From Verrucomicrobiia bacterium (GTDB lineage: Bacteria; Verrucomicrobiota; Verrucomicrobiia; Limisphaerales; JADLHS01), in assembly GCA_026125285.1 (NCBI GenBank), contig JAHCLO010000009.1:124001-188000 (forward strand): a DNA stretch of 64,000 nucleotides. Reading direction: 5' to 3'. This document shows positions 1 to 8,311 of this stretch, in pieces; within the stretch, counting starts at the first letter, position 1; the number at the start of each line of letters is the position of its first letter. Below the pieces are notes generated by a model that worked only from the letters and a program-made list of their open reading frames with translations, was not told the DNA's origin and did not search any database. Both the position numbers and the translations under genes were made by a program.

Positions 1-1
1 C

Positions 2-916
2 GTCTCGGCCATCTCCGCTTTGCTCTACCACTGGGGAGTGTTGCAACTCATCGTGCGCGGTGCGGCTTGGGTCATGCAGCGCGTGATGGGAACCAGCGGC
101 AGCGAAAGTCTGGCGGCAGCCGCAAACATTTTCATGGGCCAGACCGAAGCGCCGCTGGTGGTGCGTCCCTATCTCTCCCGCATGACCCAGAGCGAAATCA
201 TGGCGTTAATGACCGGCGGCATGGCGACCATAGCGGGTGGCGTACTCGCGGCCTATGTGTCGTTCGGCATGGACGCCGGCCATCTGCTCACCGCCTCGGT
301 AATGAGCGCCCCGGCGGCGTTGGTGATGGCCAAGATCCTCCTGCCGGAAACCGAAAAGAGTGAGACGGCCGCCGGCGCATCCGCCAAGGTGGAACGAGAG
401 ACGGCGAACGGTCTGGATGCGCTGTGTCATGGCGCGAGCGAGGGCATGAAACTCTCGCTGAATGTCATGGCGATGTTGATTGCGTTCGTCGCCGTCGTGG
501 CGCTGGCAAATTTCCTGATCGCTTGGCCGCAACGCAGCCTCGGCGTGGTGGACCCCATCACCTTGGAACGCCTGGTTGGCTGGCTCAATGCACCGTTCGC
601 CTGGCTGCTGGGCGTGCCGGGCAAGGATTGCCTGGCGGTCGGCCAGGTGCTGGGTGAACGGATCGTGCTAAATGAATTCATCGGCTATTTCACGCTCAAG
701 GACTTGAAGGAAACCCTTGATCCGCGCAGTTTCACCATCGCCACCTACGCGCTCTGTGGCTTTGCCAACTTCGCGAGTATTGCCATCCAGATCGGGGGCA
801 TCGGTTCACTTGTGCCCAGCCGGCGTGCCGACCTGGCCAAGCTTGGTTTGCGAGCCATGCTGGGTGGCCTGCTTGCGAGTTACTTGACCGCCACAATTGC
901 GGGGTTGCTCCTGTAA
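2..916 (+). CDS. NupC/CNT-family nucleoside transporter, 5'-truncated
   Basis: The frame is open from the second base and has no start here, so the N-terminal part lies upstream; about 304 residues remain. It is the C-terminal portion of a concentrative nucleoside transporter, an inner-membrane symporter that brings nucleosides into the cell. Family signatures visible in order are GQTEAPLVVRPYL, NEFIGYFTLKDL and CGFANFASIAIQIGGIG, followed by the usual ending LGLRAMLGGLLA...TATIAGLLL. Several strongly hydrophobic segments fit the family's re-entrant and transmembrane helices. The gene runs convergently towards the GH57 gene. Specificity and coupling ion cannot be judged from this part. Confidence 0.93.
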   Translation, partial: VSAISALLYHWGVLQLIVRGAAWVMQRVMGTSGSESLAAAANIFMGQTEAPLVVRPYLSRMTQSEIMALMTGGMATIAGGVLAAYVSFGMDAGHLLTASVMSAPAALVMAKILLPETEKSETAAGASAKVERETANGLDALCHGASEGMKLSLNVMAMLIAFVAVVALANFLIAWPQRSLGVVDPITLERLVGWLNAPFAWLLGVPGKDCLAVGQVLGERIVLNEFIGYFTLKDLKETLDPRSFTIATYALCGFANFASIAIQIGGIGSLVPSRRADLAKLGLRAMLGGLLASYLTATIAGLLL

Positions 917-1037
917 CCAGTGTCTCCGGTAGCATTGTCCGTCTGCCCTTCCCAGGAGGTTTGTGTTTTTAGCTCATTTCGAAACGCGTCGCTCGGGGAT
1001 TTGCGGTCGCTGCCACAAGCTCCAATTCATGGCAGCG

Positions 1038-2612
1038 TCATTTCCAGTAATCGAGGTTGATTCCGGGAAACAGGTTGTCGCGGCTCTCGATACTGGCGAG
1101 CCACCGTTCATCCACGCGCGTGCTGGTCAACTGATCGTGCAACGCGATGAACCGCAGCAAGTGGTCCTTCACGCGTTGGCGCGCGTAATCGGGGCTGGTG
1201 CCCGTGCGCAGCATGAAGGGCCAGTCGCTGGCTTGGGCGAGCAGGAGTTCGCGCGCGGCCTGCTTGAGGGCCCGCTCGCGCAACGCGTCTGGCTTGGGGA
1301 AGCGCTGGACCAGATGGCTCATCCGCTCCTGGGCGATTTGCAGGTGGGGATGAATCCATTCGTTCTTCTCGTTCAACCACACGCGCCAGTAGCCTTCTTC
1401 GCCCCAGCTTGACGGACTGGGCGTGGCGATCTGGTTCGTCGGATGATGCCGCAGATAATCCTCCGGGGTGATGAGGGTGAAGGTCTGCTGGTCGTAGTGG
1501 GCCTTACGGACAAAGTAATTGAGGAACTCCGGCCCCTCATACCACCAGTGGCCGAACAACTCCGCGTCGTAGGGTGCGAGCACCAGCGGCGGGCGGTCGA
1601 GGATGCCGCTGACGTTCTGAATTTGTGCCACGCGCGCCGCCAGGAAATGTCCGGCGTGTTCCGCCGCCACGTGCAGCGCGGCGCGCCGGTCGTAAACGTG
1701 CTTTTCCGCGCCGGCGCCGGTGATGCTGAAATACTTCATCCCGGTGAACCCGCGATGTTCCGGCGAAGGCAGATGCGGCTTCACGTAGTCGAAATCGAGA
1801 TCGAAGCCGATGTCGCGGTAGAAGTCGCGATACCGGGGATCGCCCGGATAGCCTTCATGTTTGCTCCAGACCTGGCGGGAGGATTCCAGATCGCGGCCAA
1901 AGGCGGCGATGCCGTTGGGCGTGAAAACGGGCGCGAACACGCCGTAACGCGGACGCGGGCGCGCGTGCAGCACGCCGTGCGTGTCCACCATGAACCAGCG
2001 GAGATTCGCCTCTTGCAGGAACCCCTCCACGCCCTCGAAGTAGGCGCACTCGGGCAGCCAGATGCCGCGCGGGTCGCGGCCGAAACATTCGCGATAATGA
2101 TCGCGGGCGATCAGAATTTGGGCGCGCACGGAGGGCGGATGCCCGGCCAGCAGCGGCAACAAACCGTGCGTGGCGCCGGTGGTGATAATCTCCAGCCGGT
2201 CGAGTTCCTGCAACTTGCCAAAGGCCGCCACAAGATCGCGTCCGCAGGCGTGGTAGGTGTCGCGGATGCCGGTGAACCGGTTGTGATACATCCACGCCAG
2301 TTCACGAAACGCGCGGTCCCAGTGAGTGCGGTGAATTTCCTTTTCCGCCAGATCTATCAGTCCGTCGAGATGGCGGGTGTAACGATCCTGCAACAACGGA
2401 TCGCGCAACATGGCGCACAGCGTCGGGGACAGTGTCAGCGTCAAGCGCGTGCTCATGCCGTCCTGGAGCCAGCCGTTCATAATCTGAATGAGCGGCACGT
2501 AGGTTTCGGTGATGGCCTCGAAGAGCCAGCTTTCCTCCAGAAACTTTTCGTGTTCGGGGTGGCGCACAAACGGCAGGTGCGCGTGGAGAACAAGTGAGAG
2601 ATAACCTTGCAT
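1038..2612 (-). CDS. GH57 / DUF1957 1,4-alpha-glucan branching enzyme family protein
   Basis: A 524-residue cytoplasmic glycoside hydrolase of family 57, most likely a glycogen branching enzyme. The N-terminal motif HAHLPF sits at residues 10-15. The family nucleophile motif WLPECAYFEG lies near residue 187 and the acid/base motif YDAELFGHWWYEG near residue 346. The C-terminal helical DUF1957-type part contains NEKNEWIHPHLQIAQERM and ASDWPFMLRTG. The ATG at 2612 is chosen because conserved sequence starts there (MQGYLSLVLHAHLPF); an upstream start at 2720 would add 36 unconserved residues and run into the preceding gene. It is the last gene of a three-gene minus-strand group with a DUF4912 protein and a membrane protein. 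Alpha-amylase or glucanotransferase activity is the alternative within GH57. Confidence 0.9.
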   Translation of the reverse strand: MQGYLSLVLHAHLPFVRHPEHEKFLEESWLFEAITETYVPLIQIMNGWLQDGMSTRLTLTLSPTLCAMLRDPLLQDRYTRHLDGLIDLAEKEIHRTHWDRAFRELAWMYHNRFTGIRDTYHACGRDLVAAFGKLQELDRLEIITTGATHGLLPLLAGHPPSVRAQILIARDHYRECFGRDPRGIWLPECAYFEGVEGFLQEANLRWFMVDTHGVLHARPRPRYGVFAPVFTPNGIAAFGRDLESSRQVWSKHEGYPGDPRYRDFYRDIGFDLDFDYVKPHLPSPEHRGFTGMKYFSITGAGAEKHVYDRRAALHVAAEHAGHFLAARVAQIQNVSGILDRPPLVLAPYDAELFGHWWYEGPEFLNYFVRKAHYDQQTFTLITPEDYLRHHPTNQIATPSPSSWGEEGYWRVWLNEKNEWIHPHLQIAQERMSHLVQRFPKPDALRERALKQAARELLLAQASDWPFMLRTGTSPDYARQRVKDHLLRFIALHDQLTSTRVDERWLASIESRDNLFPGINLDYWK

Positions 2613-2685
2613 GGTCAGGAAAAGCGAAGGTGCGGCGTGCAGAGTACGACGCGCGGATCGGGAAAGCCCAGGCGGTGATGGCGCT

Positions 2686-3123
2686 TCATGGCGACACGGC
2701 GGATTTGGTGCCGGGTTCAAACAATGACTTCACCGATGGCCGCACCAGCACCAGAATGCTGAAGATTCCCAACACGGTGCCGAAGGGCATGAACAAACAC
2801 GCCATGCAAGCCGCCACGAGGCAAAAGGTGTAATGCTTGTGCCGGCCCAGGCAACGGCCCGCCCAGGCCAGCACCGCCGCATACACCCACCCGGCGAAGA
2901 TAATCGCAGAGGAGAAGGCCACGAAGAACCAGCCGAGGAACTGCGGCGGCTGGTTGTTTCCTAGACCAAAGACGTCCGGCTTGAGCGCCATCACCAGTCC
3001 CAGTCCCAGGTGGAAGATGGGAAAGCAGGCGAACAGCGCCGCCATCGCCGCGCAGACATAGAAGAAGATGGTCAGCAGCCGAAGGTGTTCTTCATCCCGG
3101 TTGATCAGGTTTGGCTCAGACAT
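2686..3123 (-). CDS. Small integral membrane protein, unknown function
   Basis: A 145-residue protein with a short polar N-terminus (MSEPNLINRDEEHLRLL) and about four hydrophobic segments: near residues 16-45, 62-90, and a split segment at 100-128. I recognise no named family. Its start overlaps the end of the DUF4912 gene by 8 bases, and the GH57 gene begins 73 bases beyond its stop, so the three are probably one transcript. The setting suggests a link to storage-polysaccharide metabolism or its membrane sensing, but nothing in the sequence proves this. Confidence 0.8.
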   Translation of the reverse strand: MSEPNLINRDEEHLRLLTIFFYVCAAMAALFACFPIFHLGLGLVMALKPDVFGLGNNQPPQFLGWFFVAFSSAIIFAGWVYAAVLAWAGRCLGRHKHYTFCLVAACMACLFMPFGTVLGIFSILVLVRPSVKSLFEPGTKSAVSP

Positions 3124-4447
3124 TTTCGGGCGTGGGCGGTTTGAGCCGCGGGTCCTGTGGATGCGCCCCCACGTCGCCGCGGATTTCCGTCTGCCGGCTG
3201 AACTTCAACTCCGCCGCGCGTCCGTCCGTCCCATCCGCTGACACCGCCACCACGGGCAGATCGTACCGTCCATCCGGCAACGCAAACCGGTAACTGAAAG
3301 ACCCATCGGGGCGCAGTTTGATTTTCCGGCCGCCGATGGTGACCGTGGCATCGCGCTCCGTGGCGCCGTAAATGATCAACTCCGCGTTGACATTGAACCA
3401 GAAACCCTTTTCACGCGCCAGTTCGCCGCCAAACGGACTGGAGATGCTGGTGACCGCGCCCCCAGGCGAACTTGGCAGCCCGAATTGCGCCACGCCCAGG
3501 GAAGAGATTTCACTCTCGAGCTGGCGGCGGATGAGTTCCGTGATTTCGAGCGAACCAATCCACACGCGTCGCACGTGGTCCACATTGATGACGGCCGCCA
3601 GCGCGCGTTCCTGGGCGGGGGTCCATTCGGCAACCGGAGTCGCGGCCACCGGCGGCAGTGCGGAATGGCCGCTCTTGCGAAGCTCTTCGACCGCCTGAGC
3701 CAACGGCATGTTTTCGTAGGCCGCGCGTTGAACGATGGCCACCAATCGCGCGAAGGACACTTCGACGGGTATGGTGGCAAAGGAAACCGTGGTGTCCGGC
3801 GAAATGGTGTCCGGCGGCGTCAACGTGGCCCCCGAGGTGGCGATGGTGATCCATTGGCGGGGCGCTTCGTAATAGCCGAGTTCCGCGGCGTAGCGCGTTT
3901 CGGCGCGTTCGACGTGCGCAAACCAGTGGCGTGATTCCGGGTGGACGTGAATTTCGGAGATCGGTTCCCCGCGGACGGCGCCCACGTAAATACGCAACAA
4001 CAAGTGGCCGTCCACCGAGAGCGCATTGTACCGCGCCTGCTGCTCACGCGTGAGGTCCCAGTTCGCATACAGCCAATGCGGATCGCGTGCGGTCAGGAAC
4101 AACCGCCCCGTGCCATAGGCCGTGGGTAACTCCGTGGCCTCGGATTCAAAGTGCTGCACCGGCGGGGTGGGTCCGAGAGCGAACTTTTCTCCCGGCCCGC
4201 TCACCACGGGCACGGAGGATTCCGAGTCCAGCAGGATGGCGGGAATTTGCGGGGGGACTTTGCGCCTCACCGCTTTGGCCTTGGCGGCCTTGAGCGGAGC
4301 CGGCTGGGATTTGACAGCCGGTTTGCGCCCCGCGAGCGTGCGGTGGGTGGGGGACGATGATTTTTTGACCGCGAGCTTGCGCGCCGCCGGACGCGCTCCC
4401 GCGGACGTTTTCGTTTTGGCGCCCGATGAGGTTTTCTTGGTTTTCAT
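3116..4447 (-). CDS. DUF4912 domain protein with lysine/alanine-rich tail
   Basis: About 443 residues from the ATG at 4447; a start at 4495 in the same frame would add 16 residues, and neither has a clear ribosome binding site. The first 70 or so residues are rich in Lys, Ala, Ser and Pro, like a histone-H1 tail, and could bind nucleic acid or acidic surfaces. The DUF4912 domain follows, with the hallmark ARDPHWLYANWDL and HLLLRIYVG. The C-terminal region holds a beta-sandwich-like stretch (GGRKIKLRPDGSFSYRFALP). DUF4912 proteins are of unknown biochemical role. Here the gene leads a group ending in a GH57 branching enzyme, which supports a role in glucan metabolism by association. Confidence 0.85.
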   Translation of the reverse strand: MKTKKTSSGAKTKTSAGARPAARKLAVKKSSSPTHRTLAGRKPAVKSQPAPLKAAKAKAVRRKVPPQIPAILLDSESSVPVVSGPGEKFALGPTPPVQHFESEATELPTAYGTGRLFLTARDPHWLYANWDLTREQQARYNALSVDGHLLLRIYVGAVRGEPISEIHVHPESRHWFAHVERAETRYAAELGYYEAPRQWITIATSGATLTPPDTISPDTTVSFATIPVEVSFARLVAIVQRAAYENMPLAQAVEELRKSGHSALPPVAATPVAEWTPAQERALAAVINVDHVRRVWIGSLEITELIRRQLESEISSLGVAQFGLPSSPGGAVTSISSPFGGELAREKGFWFNVNAELIIYGATERDATVTIGGRKIKLRPDGSFSYRFALPDGRYDLPVVAVSADGTDGRAAELKFSRQTEIRGDVGAHPQDPRLKPPTPENV

Positions 4448-4613
4448 AACAGCCAACGCGGGTGCGTGCTTGCCGTGATGCAATTCGTTCGCCAACGAGA
4501 CTACGGCGGCGATTGCAGGGGTGCAACGGGAATTTGCCCGACCCGTGTCGGGTCAAATGGGCGGCGGCTTCTGCAAACACCGCTTGCCAGCCGGGAGAAT
4601 TGAGAGGATAACT

Positions 4614-5039
4614 ATGCGGGAGAGGTTCCGCATGAGCCAACCAGATGCCAACCACGACGCACCGAGCGATGCCAATCAGCCGCTGGTGTTTGCCATTGAC
4701 GACGAGCCAATGCTGCTCGAACTCGTCGTCATGGTGCTCGAGCCGCTGGGTTGCCGTGTGCGGACTTTCCGTGACCCCGCCACCGCCGTCCGCGCCTTTT
4801 CCCTGGCCGACCCGCGTCCGGCCCTGATCGTCACCGATTTCGCGATGCACAACATGAATGGCATGGACCTCATCCGCGAGTGTCGCCAGATCAATCCGCA
4901 GCAGAAAATCCTGTTGGTCAGCGGCACGGTGGATGAAACGATTTACCGCAACTCACCCGTCAAACCCGACGCGTTTCTGGCCAAACCCTACCCCGCCAAG
5001 CAACTCGCCGAATTGGTCAAGTCGCTCCTGGCTCGGTGA
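4614..5039 (+). CDS. Single-domain response regulator (CheY-like receiver)
   Basis: A receiver domain without an output domain. The acidic pair is in VFAIDDEPM, the phosphoacceptor Asp75 in IVTDFAMHNMNG, the switch Ser/Thr in LLVSGTV and the conserved Lys in FLAKPYPAKQL. Two in-frame ATGs have equally good upstream sites: 4614 follows GAGAGG at 6 bases and 4632 follows GGAGAGG at 6 bases; the longer form is listed. It is divergent from the DUF4912 gene and has no kinase beside it, so it probably works as a phosphorylation relay or protein-protein switch. Confidence 0.88.
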   Translation: MRERFRMSQPDANHDAPSDANQPLVFAIDDEPMLLELVVMVLEPLGCRVRTFRDPATAVRAFSLADPRPALIVTDFAMHNMNGMDLIRECRQINPQQKILLVSGTVDETIYRNSPVKPDAFLAKPYPAKQLAELVKSLLAR

Positions 5040-5120
5040 ACTTCCGGCACGGCCGACCCGCGTCCCGACTTCCAGAAATCTCTGGCTCTCCCAGCCGGTT
5101 TGGTGTTAAACGTTGCACCC

Positions 5121-5888
5121 ATGAAAAAGCTCCTGATGTTTGGACTCCTGGCCGTGGTGATCCTCGCCGTGGTGGTGGTGGCGGCGGTGGGCTTCTTCCT
5201 CGACAGCGCGGTCAAGAAAGGCGTGGAGACCATTGGACCGCAGCTCACGAAAGTCAGCGTCAAACTCGACAAGGTGGGGCTGTCCCTGCTTTCCGGTTCG
5301 GGCAAGGTCAACGGCCTGGTGGTGGGCAACCCGGAAGGCTACAAGACACCCAATGCCATCAACATCGGTCACGCCAGTCTGGCCGTCAGTCCCGGCTCGC
5401 TGCTGTCGGACAAGGTGATTGTTAAATCCATCCGCGTGGCGGCGGCGGAAGTCACCTTCGAGGGCGGTCTGAGCGGCAACAATCTCAGCCAGATTCTCGA
5501 CAATGTAAATGCCGCCACCGGTGGGGACGCGCCTGCTACCGGCACGCCGGCGGAAGCGAAGCCGGGCAAGAAGTTGCAGGTAGATGACTTCATAATGACG
5601 GGCGCGAAGGTGAACGTGAGTCTTACCGGCATGGGCGGGCAAAGCGTGACCGTGCCGCTGCCGGACATTCACCTGACCGGCTTGGGCCAGGGCAGCGAAG
5701 GCATTACCTCGGCCGAACTCACCAAAGTCGTCTTGAACGAGGTCATCGCCGTCACCACCAAAGTCGCCACGAGTGACAAAGTTAAAGAACTCACCAAAGG
5801 CGTTACCGATGCCGCTACCAAAGTCGCCGGGGATGCGGTTGACAAGGCGACCAAGAGTGTCACCGATTTGTTCAAAAAGAAGCCGTGA
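5121..5888 (+). CDS. AsmA-like membrane-anchored periplasmic protein
   Basis: A 255-residue protein starting at the ATG at 5121, with a strong single N-terminal membrane segment (MFGLLAVVILAVVVVAAVGFFL). The following region resembles the start of AsmA/DUF748-type proteins: VSVKLDKVGLSLLSGSGKV, then VVGNPEGYKTP and SDKVIVKSIRV, a pattern of alternating beta strands. The last 50 residues form an amphipathic repeat of T-K-V-A/T-x-x-D-K-V-K type ending in KKKP. AsmA-like proteins act at the envelope, often in lipid or outer-membrane homeostasis; assignment here is by pattern only. Confidence 0.75.
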   Translation: MKKLLMFGLLAVVILAVVVVAAVGFFLDSAVKKGVETIGPQLTKVSVKLDKVGLSLLSGSGKVNGLVVGNPEGYKTPNAINIGHASLAVSPGSLLSDKVIVKSIRVAAAEVTFEGGLSGNNLSQILDNVNAATGGDAPATGTPAEAKPGKKLQVDDFIMTGAKVNVSLTGMGGQSVTVPLPDIHLTGLGQGSEGITSAELTKVVLNEVIAVTTKVATSDKVKELTKGVTDAATKVAGDAVDKATKSVTDLFKKKP

Positions 5889-5918
5889 CGGGTAGGCGTC
5901 GCATTGCCTCAGAAGCGC

Positions 5919-7088
5919 TCATCTTGCTGGCACAAACACCGCGCAAACCGGCGAACCCACTTCCACCACCTGACCGGTGGGCCGGAGCTTGCCCTTCTTC
6001 TTATCAACCTCGAACACGACCACGTTGTTGTCGCCCTGGTTTTCCGCCAGCAACCAGCGGCCCGTCGGGTCAATCGCGAAATGCCGCGGTGTTTTGCCCC
6101 GCGTCGGTTGGTGCTCGGCCAGCGTCAGCCGACCGGTTGCCTTTTCCACCGCGAACACTGCGATGCTGTCATGGCCGCGATTGGAAGCGTAAAGGAATCT
6201 TCCAGAGGGATGCATTTCCACCTCGGCACACGAATTGTTGCCGGCGAATTCCCCGGGCAGTGTGGAAAGGGTTTGAAGTTCCGTCAGCATTCCGCGCCGC
6301 GCCACATAGGCGAATGTGGTGAGGCTGGAGGAAAGTTCGTTCAGCACGAAAACGAATTTGGCGTCGCGCGAAAACGCAAGCTGCCGCGGGCCCGCCCCGG
6401 GCGCCACCACGGCGAACGGCGGATCGTTTGGGATCAGTTCACCGTTCTTCGCGTCGAGCCGATAGACCAGCAGCTTGTCCAGGCCCAGATCGCACGCCAG
6501 CGCGAACCGGTTGGCCGGGTCCATGGCAATGAAGTGCGCGTGCGGTCCTGCCTGCCGCTTCGGATTCACACTGGAGCCCGCGTGTTGAATGATAGAAACG
6601 GCTTCGGCCAGACTCCCATCTGGCCGCACCGGCAACGACGCGACACTCCCGCCGCCGTAGTTGGCCACCAACAGGAATCGGCCCTTCGTGTCCAGCGACA
6701 AATGGCACGGCCCCTGGCCGCCGGAGGATTGCTGATTCAACAGCGTCAGCCCTCCCGTGCGCGGGTCAATCGCGAAGGCGCTGACAGCGCCCGTCCGTTT
6801 GCCGGCAAAGTCGCCAATCTCGCCCACCGCATAAAGCTGACGGCGGTTCGGATGCACGGCGAGGAAACTTGGATTCTGCGTCTCCGCCGCCAGTTCCGGC
6901 GCGGACAACCGGCCCGTGCGCGCGTCGAAGCGTGAAACGTAGATGCCCTGACTTTTCGGCCCGGTGTAAGTGCCGAAATAGACCAGGAACTCCCGGGCCG
7001 GCGCAGCGTGTGGCAGCAGAAAGCTCGTCAGCATCACAAGCATCAATAAACCGCAACGAAAGACAGGGTTTGAGCGTGGCCAGTTCAT
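5919..7088 (-). CDS. Secreted lactonase-family (6-phosphogluconolactonase-like) beta-propeller protein
   Basis: A 389-residue protein of the YbhE/Pgl lactonase family, expected to form a seven-bladed propeller. The start at 7088 gives a clean signal peptide (MNWPRSNPVFRCGLLMLVML...PHAAPA); the longer frame to 7148 adds unlikely residues. Family signatures are VYFGTYTGPKSQGIY near the mature N-terminus, QGPCHLSLDTKGRFLLVANYGGGSV in the middle and RHFAIDPTGRWLLAENQ near the end. The signal peptide points to the periplasm, so a role in cytoplasmic pentose phosphate flux is unlikely. It is divergent from the YjbQ gene, with an 80-base shared promoter region. Confidence 0.88.
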   Translation of the reverse strand: MNWPRSNPVFRCGLLMLVMLTSFLLPHAAPAREFLVYFGTYTGPKSQGIYVSRFDARTGRLSAPELAAETQNPSFLAVHPNRRQLYAVGEIGDFAGKRTGAVSAFAIDPRTGGLTLLNQQSSGGQGPCHLSLDTKGRFLLVANYGGGSVASLPVRPDGSLAEAVSIIQHAGSSVNPKRQAGPHAHFIAMDPANRFALACDLGLDKLLVYRLDAKNGELIPNDPPFAVVAPGAGPRQLAFSRDAKFVFVLNELSSSLTTFAYVARRGMLTELQTLSTLPGEFAGNNSCAEVEMHPSGRFLYASNRGHDSIAVFAVEKATGRLTLAEHQPTRGKTPRHFAIDPTGRWLLAENQGDNNVVVFEVDKKKGKLRPTGQVVEVGSPVCAVFVPAR

Positions 7089-7168
7089 GTCGTTAGAAAA
7101 CCGGAACCCGGCGGGGATGCAAGTCTTACCCGCTCGCGCTCCGCGCACCTTTCCGCTACACCAAACGC

Positions 7169-7588
7169 ATGGTTTACCAGAAAGACATTTCGGTGCATAC
7201 CACGCATCACGGCCAGATGCATGATCTCACCGAGGCGGTGGGGCGCATCGTGAACGAATCAAGAATCAACACCGGCATCGCGCAGGTGTTCAACGTGGGC
7301 AGCACAGGGGCCATCGGCACGATTGAATTCGAGCCGGGATTGGAGGATGACCTGCCCGCAATGTTCGACAAGCTGTTTCCGCCGAGCCGCGATTACGGGC
7401 ACGAACGCGCCTGGCACGACGGCAACGGCCATTCGCACCTGCAGGCCACCACGCTCGGCCCCTCGCTCACCGTGCCGGTGCGCGGCGGCCAGCTTGTGCT
7501 CGGCACCTGGCAGCAGATCTTTCACCTCGAATGTGACATCAAGCCACGCCAGCGGACGGTGGTGGTCACTGTTCTGGGCGAAAGTTGA
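7169..7588 (+). CDS. YjbQ/UPF0047 family protein (thiamine-phosphate synthase-like)
   Basis: A 139-residue member of the YjbQ family, small beta proteins with weak thiamine phosphate synthase activity reported for relatives. Visible signatures are NVGSTGAIGTIEFEPGLEDDLP around residues 42-63 and, near the end, LGPSLTVPV and LGTWQQIFHLECD. The first motif is of the GSTGA type rather than the HTSA type of enterobacterial YjbQ. The start at 7169 fits the family N-terminus (YQKDISVHTTHHGQMHDLT). No gene for thiamine metabolism adjoins it. Confidence 0.88.
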   Translation: MVYQKDISVHTTHHGQMHDLTEAVGRIVNESRINTGIAQVFNVGSTGAIGTIEFEPGLEDDLPAMFDKLFPPSRDYGHERAWHDGNGHSHLQATTLGPSLTVPVRGGQLVLGTWQQIFHLECDIKPRQRTVVVTVLGES

Positions 7589-7740
7589 GGTGTGATTCAA
7601 TTATTGGGCGCCGCAATTGCCCGGCTTCCGTCCGCAAATCTCAAGCGGAATGCCCATTACGAGAGTCTCGTTACTCTGACTGGCGAAGACGGAAACCACA
7701 CTAACGGATTTCAACGCCAGGACCACAACGACACGAACCC

Positions 7741-8063
7741 ACGCCATGTGAACCGGCGGACATCCGCCAGCTTTCCCGCGCCGGCCCGCTGGAGCGCATC
7801 GGATCGAAGTCGGGCAAACTGGAGGCTTTGCTCGCCGCTCCGCCAACAGCTTCGGTTCTCGATAAGGCGTTCCGGCGAGTGAGCGTGCTCGTCAAAGAGG
7901 CGATTCTCGAATGCTACACCACGTCGCACGAAAGATCCGCCGCACATTACGTCTGGCGCAACGGCGTGAGTGAGAAGGTCTGGCTGACGAACGGCGTCGT
8001 TCGGTTTGGCCAGCGCGGCGTGGCACTCCTCGTACTGCGACAAACAAATTGCGCAACGTGGTA
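7741..8063 (+). pseudogene. Possible gene remnant, unknown family
   Basis: An open plus-strand frame that reads plausibly as protein (LERIGSKSGKLEALLAA, then KAFRRVSVLVKEAILECY and WRNGVSEKVWLTNGVVRFGQRG) and ends at TAG 8061-8063, exactly at the start of the large inverted repeat. There is no good ATG before residue 30 of the frame and no ribosome binding site. It may be the truncated end of a gene interrupted by the repeat, or chance coding-like sequence. I do not recognise the family. Confidence 0.2.
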
Positions 8064-8138
8064 GGGCGCGTCACTCCGTGCGCGCCGTTCAGCCAGCGGG
8101 CGGTGGACTGCGGCGCGCACGGAGTGACGCGCCCTACC
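8060..8138. repeat. Perfect 28-bp inverted repeat (hairpin element)
   Basis: Bases 8060-8087 and 8111-8138 are exact reverse complements (GGTAGGGCGCGTCACTCCG... outward ends), separated by a 23-base loop. Arms of this length with no mismatch exceed an ordinary terminator and there is no T-tract. It resembles a REP/MITE-like dispersed element. No second copy was seen in this window. Confidence 0.85.
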
Positions 8139-8311
8139 GACCCCAACCGCCTGTTTCCAAACTTCTGAGTCTTAGTAATGCTCCACAGCGGCGTAACAGT
8201 TCGTTTGGTATCGCAATGCACGGGTGAGAAGACTGCCCGTCGGGAATCCAAAATCTGCCGGAATCTTTTTGGCTCGACTGATCCTCGATCCGGTCGTACG
8301 AGATCTTTTCT

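Larger units (their letters stand above)
7589..8311. other. Long intergenic region with hairpin repeat
   Basis: About 720 bases without a confident gene between the YjbQ and deacetylase genes. It contains a perfect 28-base inverted repeat (8060-8138) and, just before it, a plus-strand open frame with a coding look but no recognisable start or family (7741-8063). The remainder shows nothing I can name. Confidence 0.6.
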
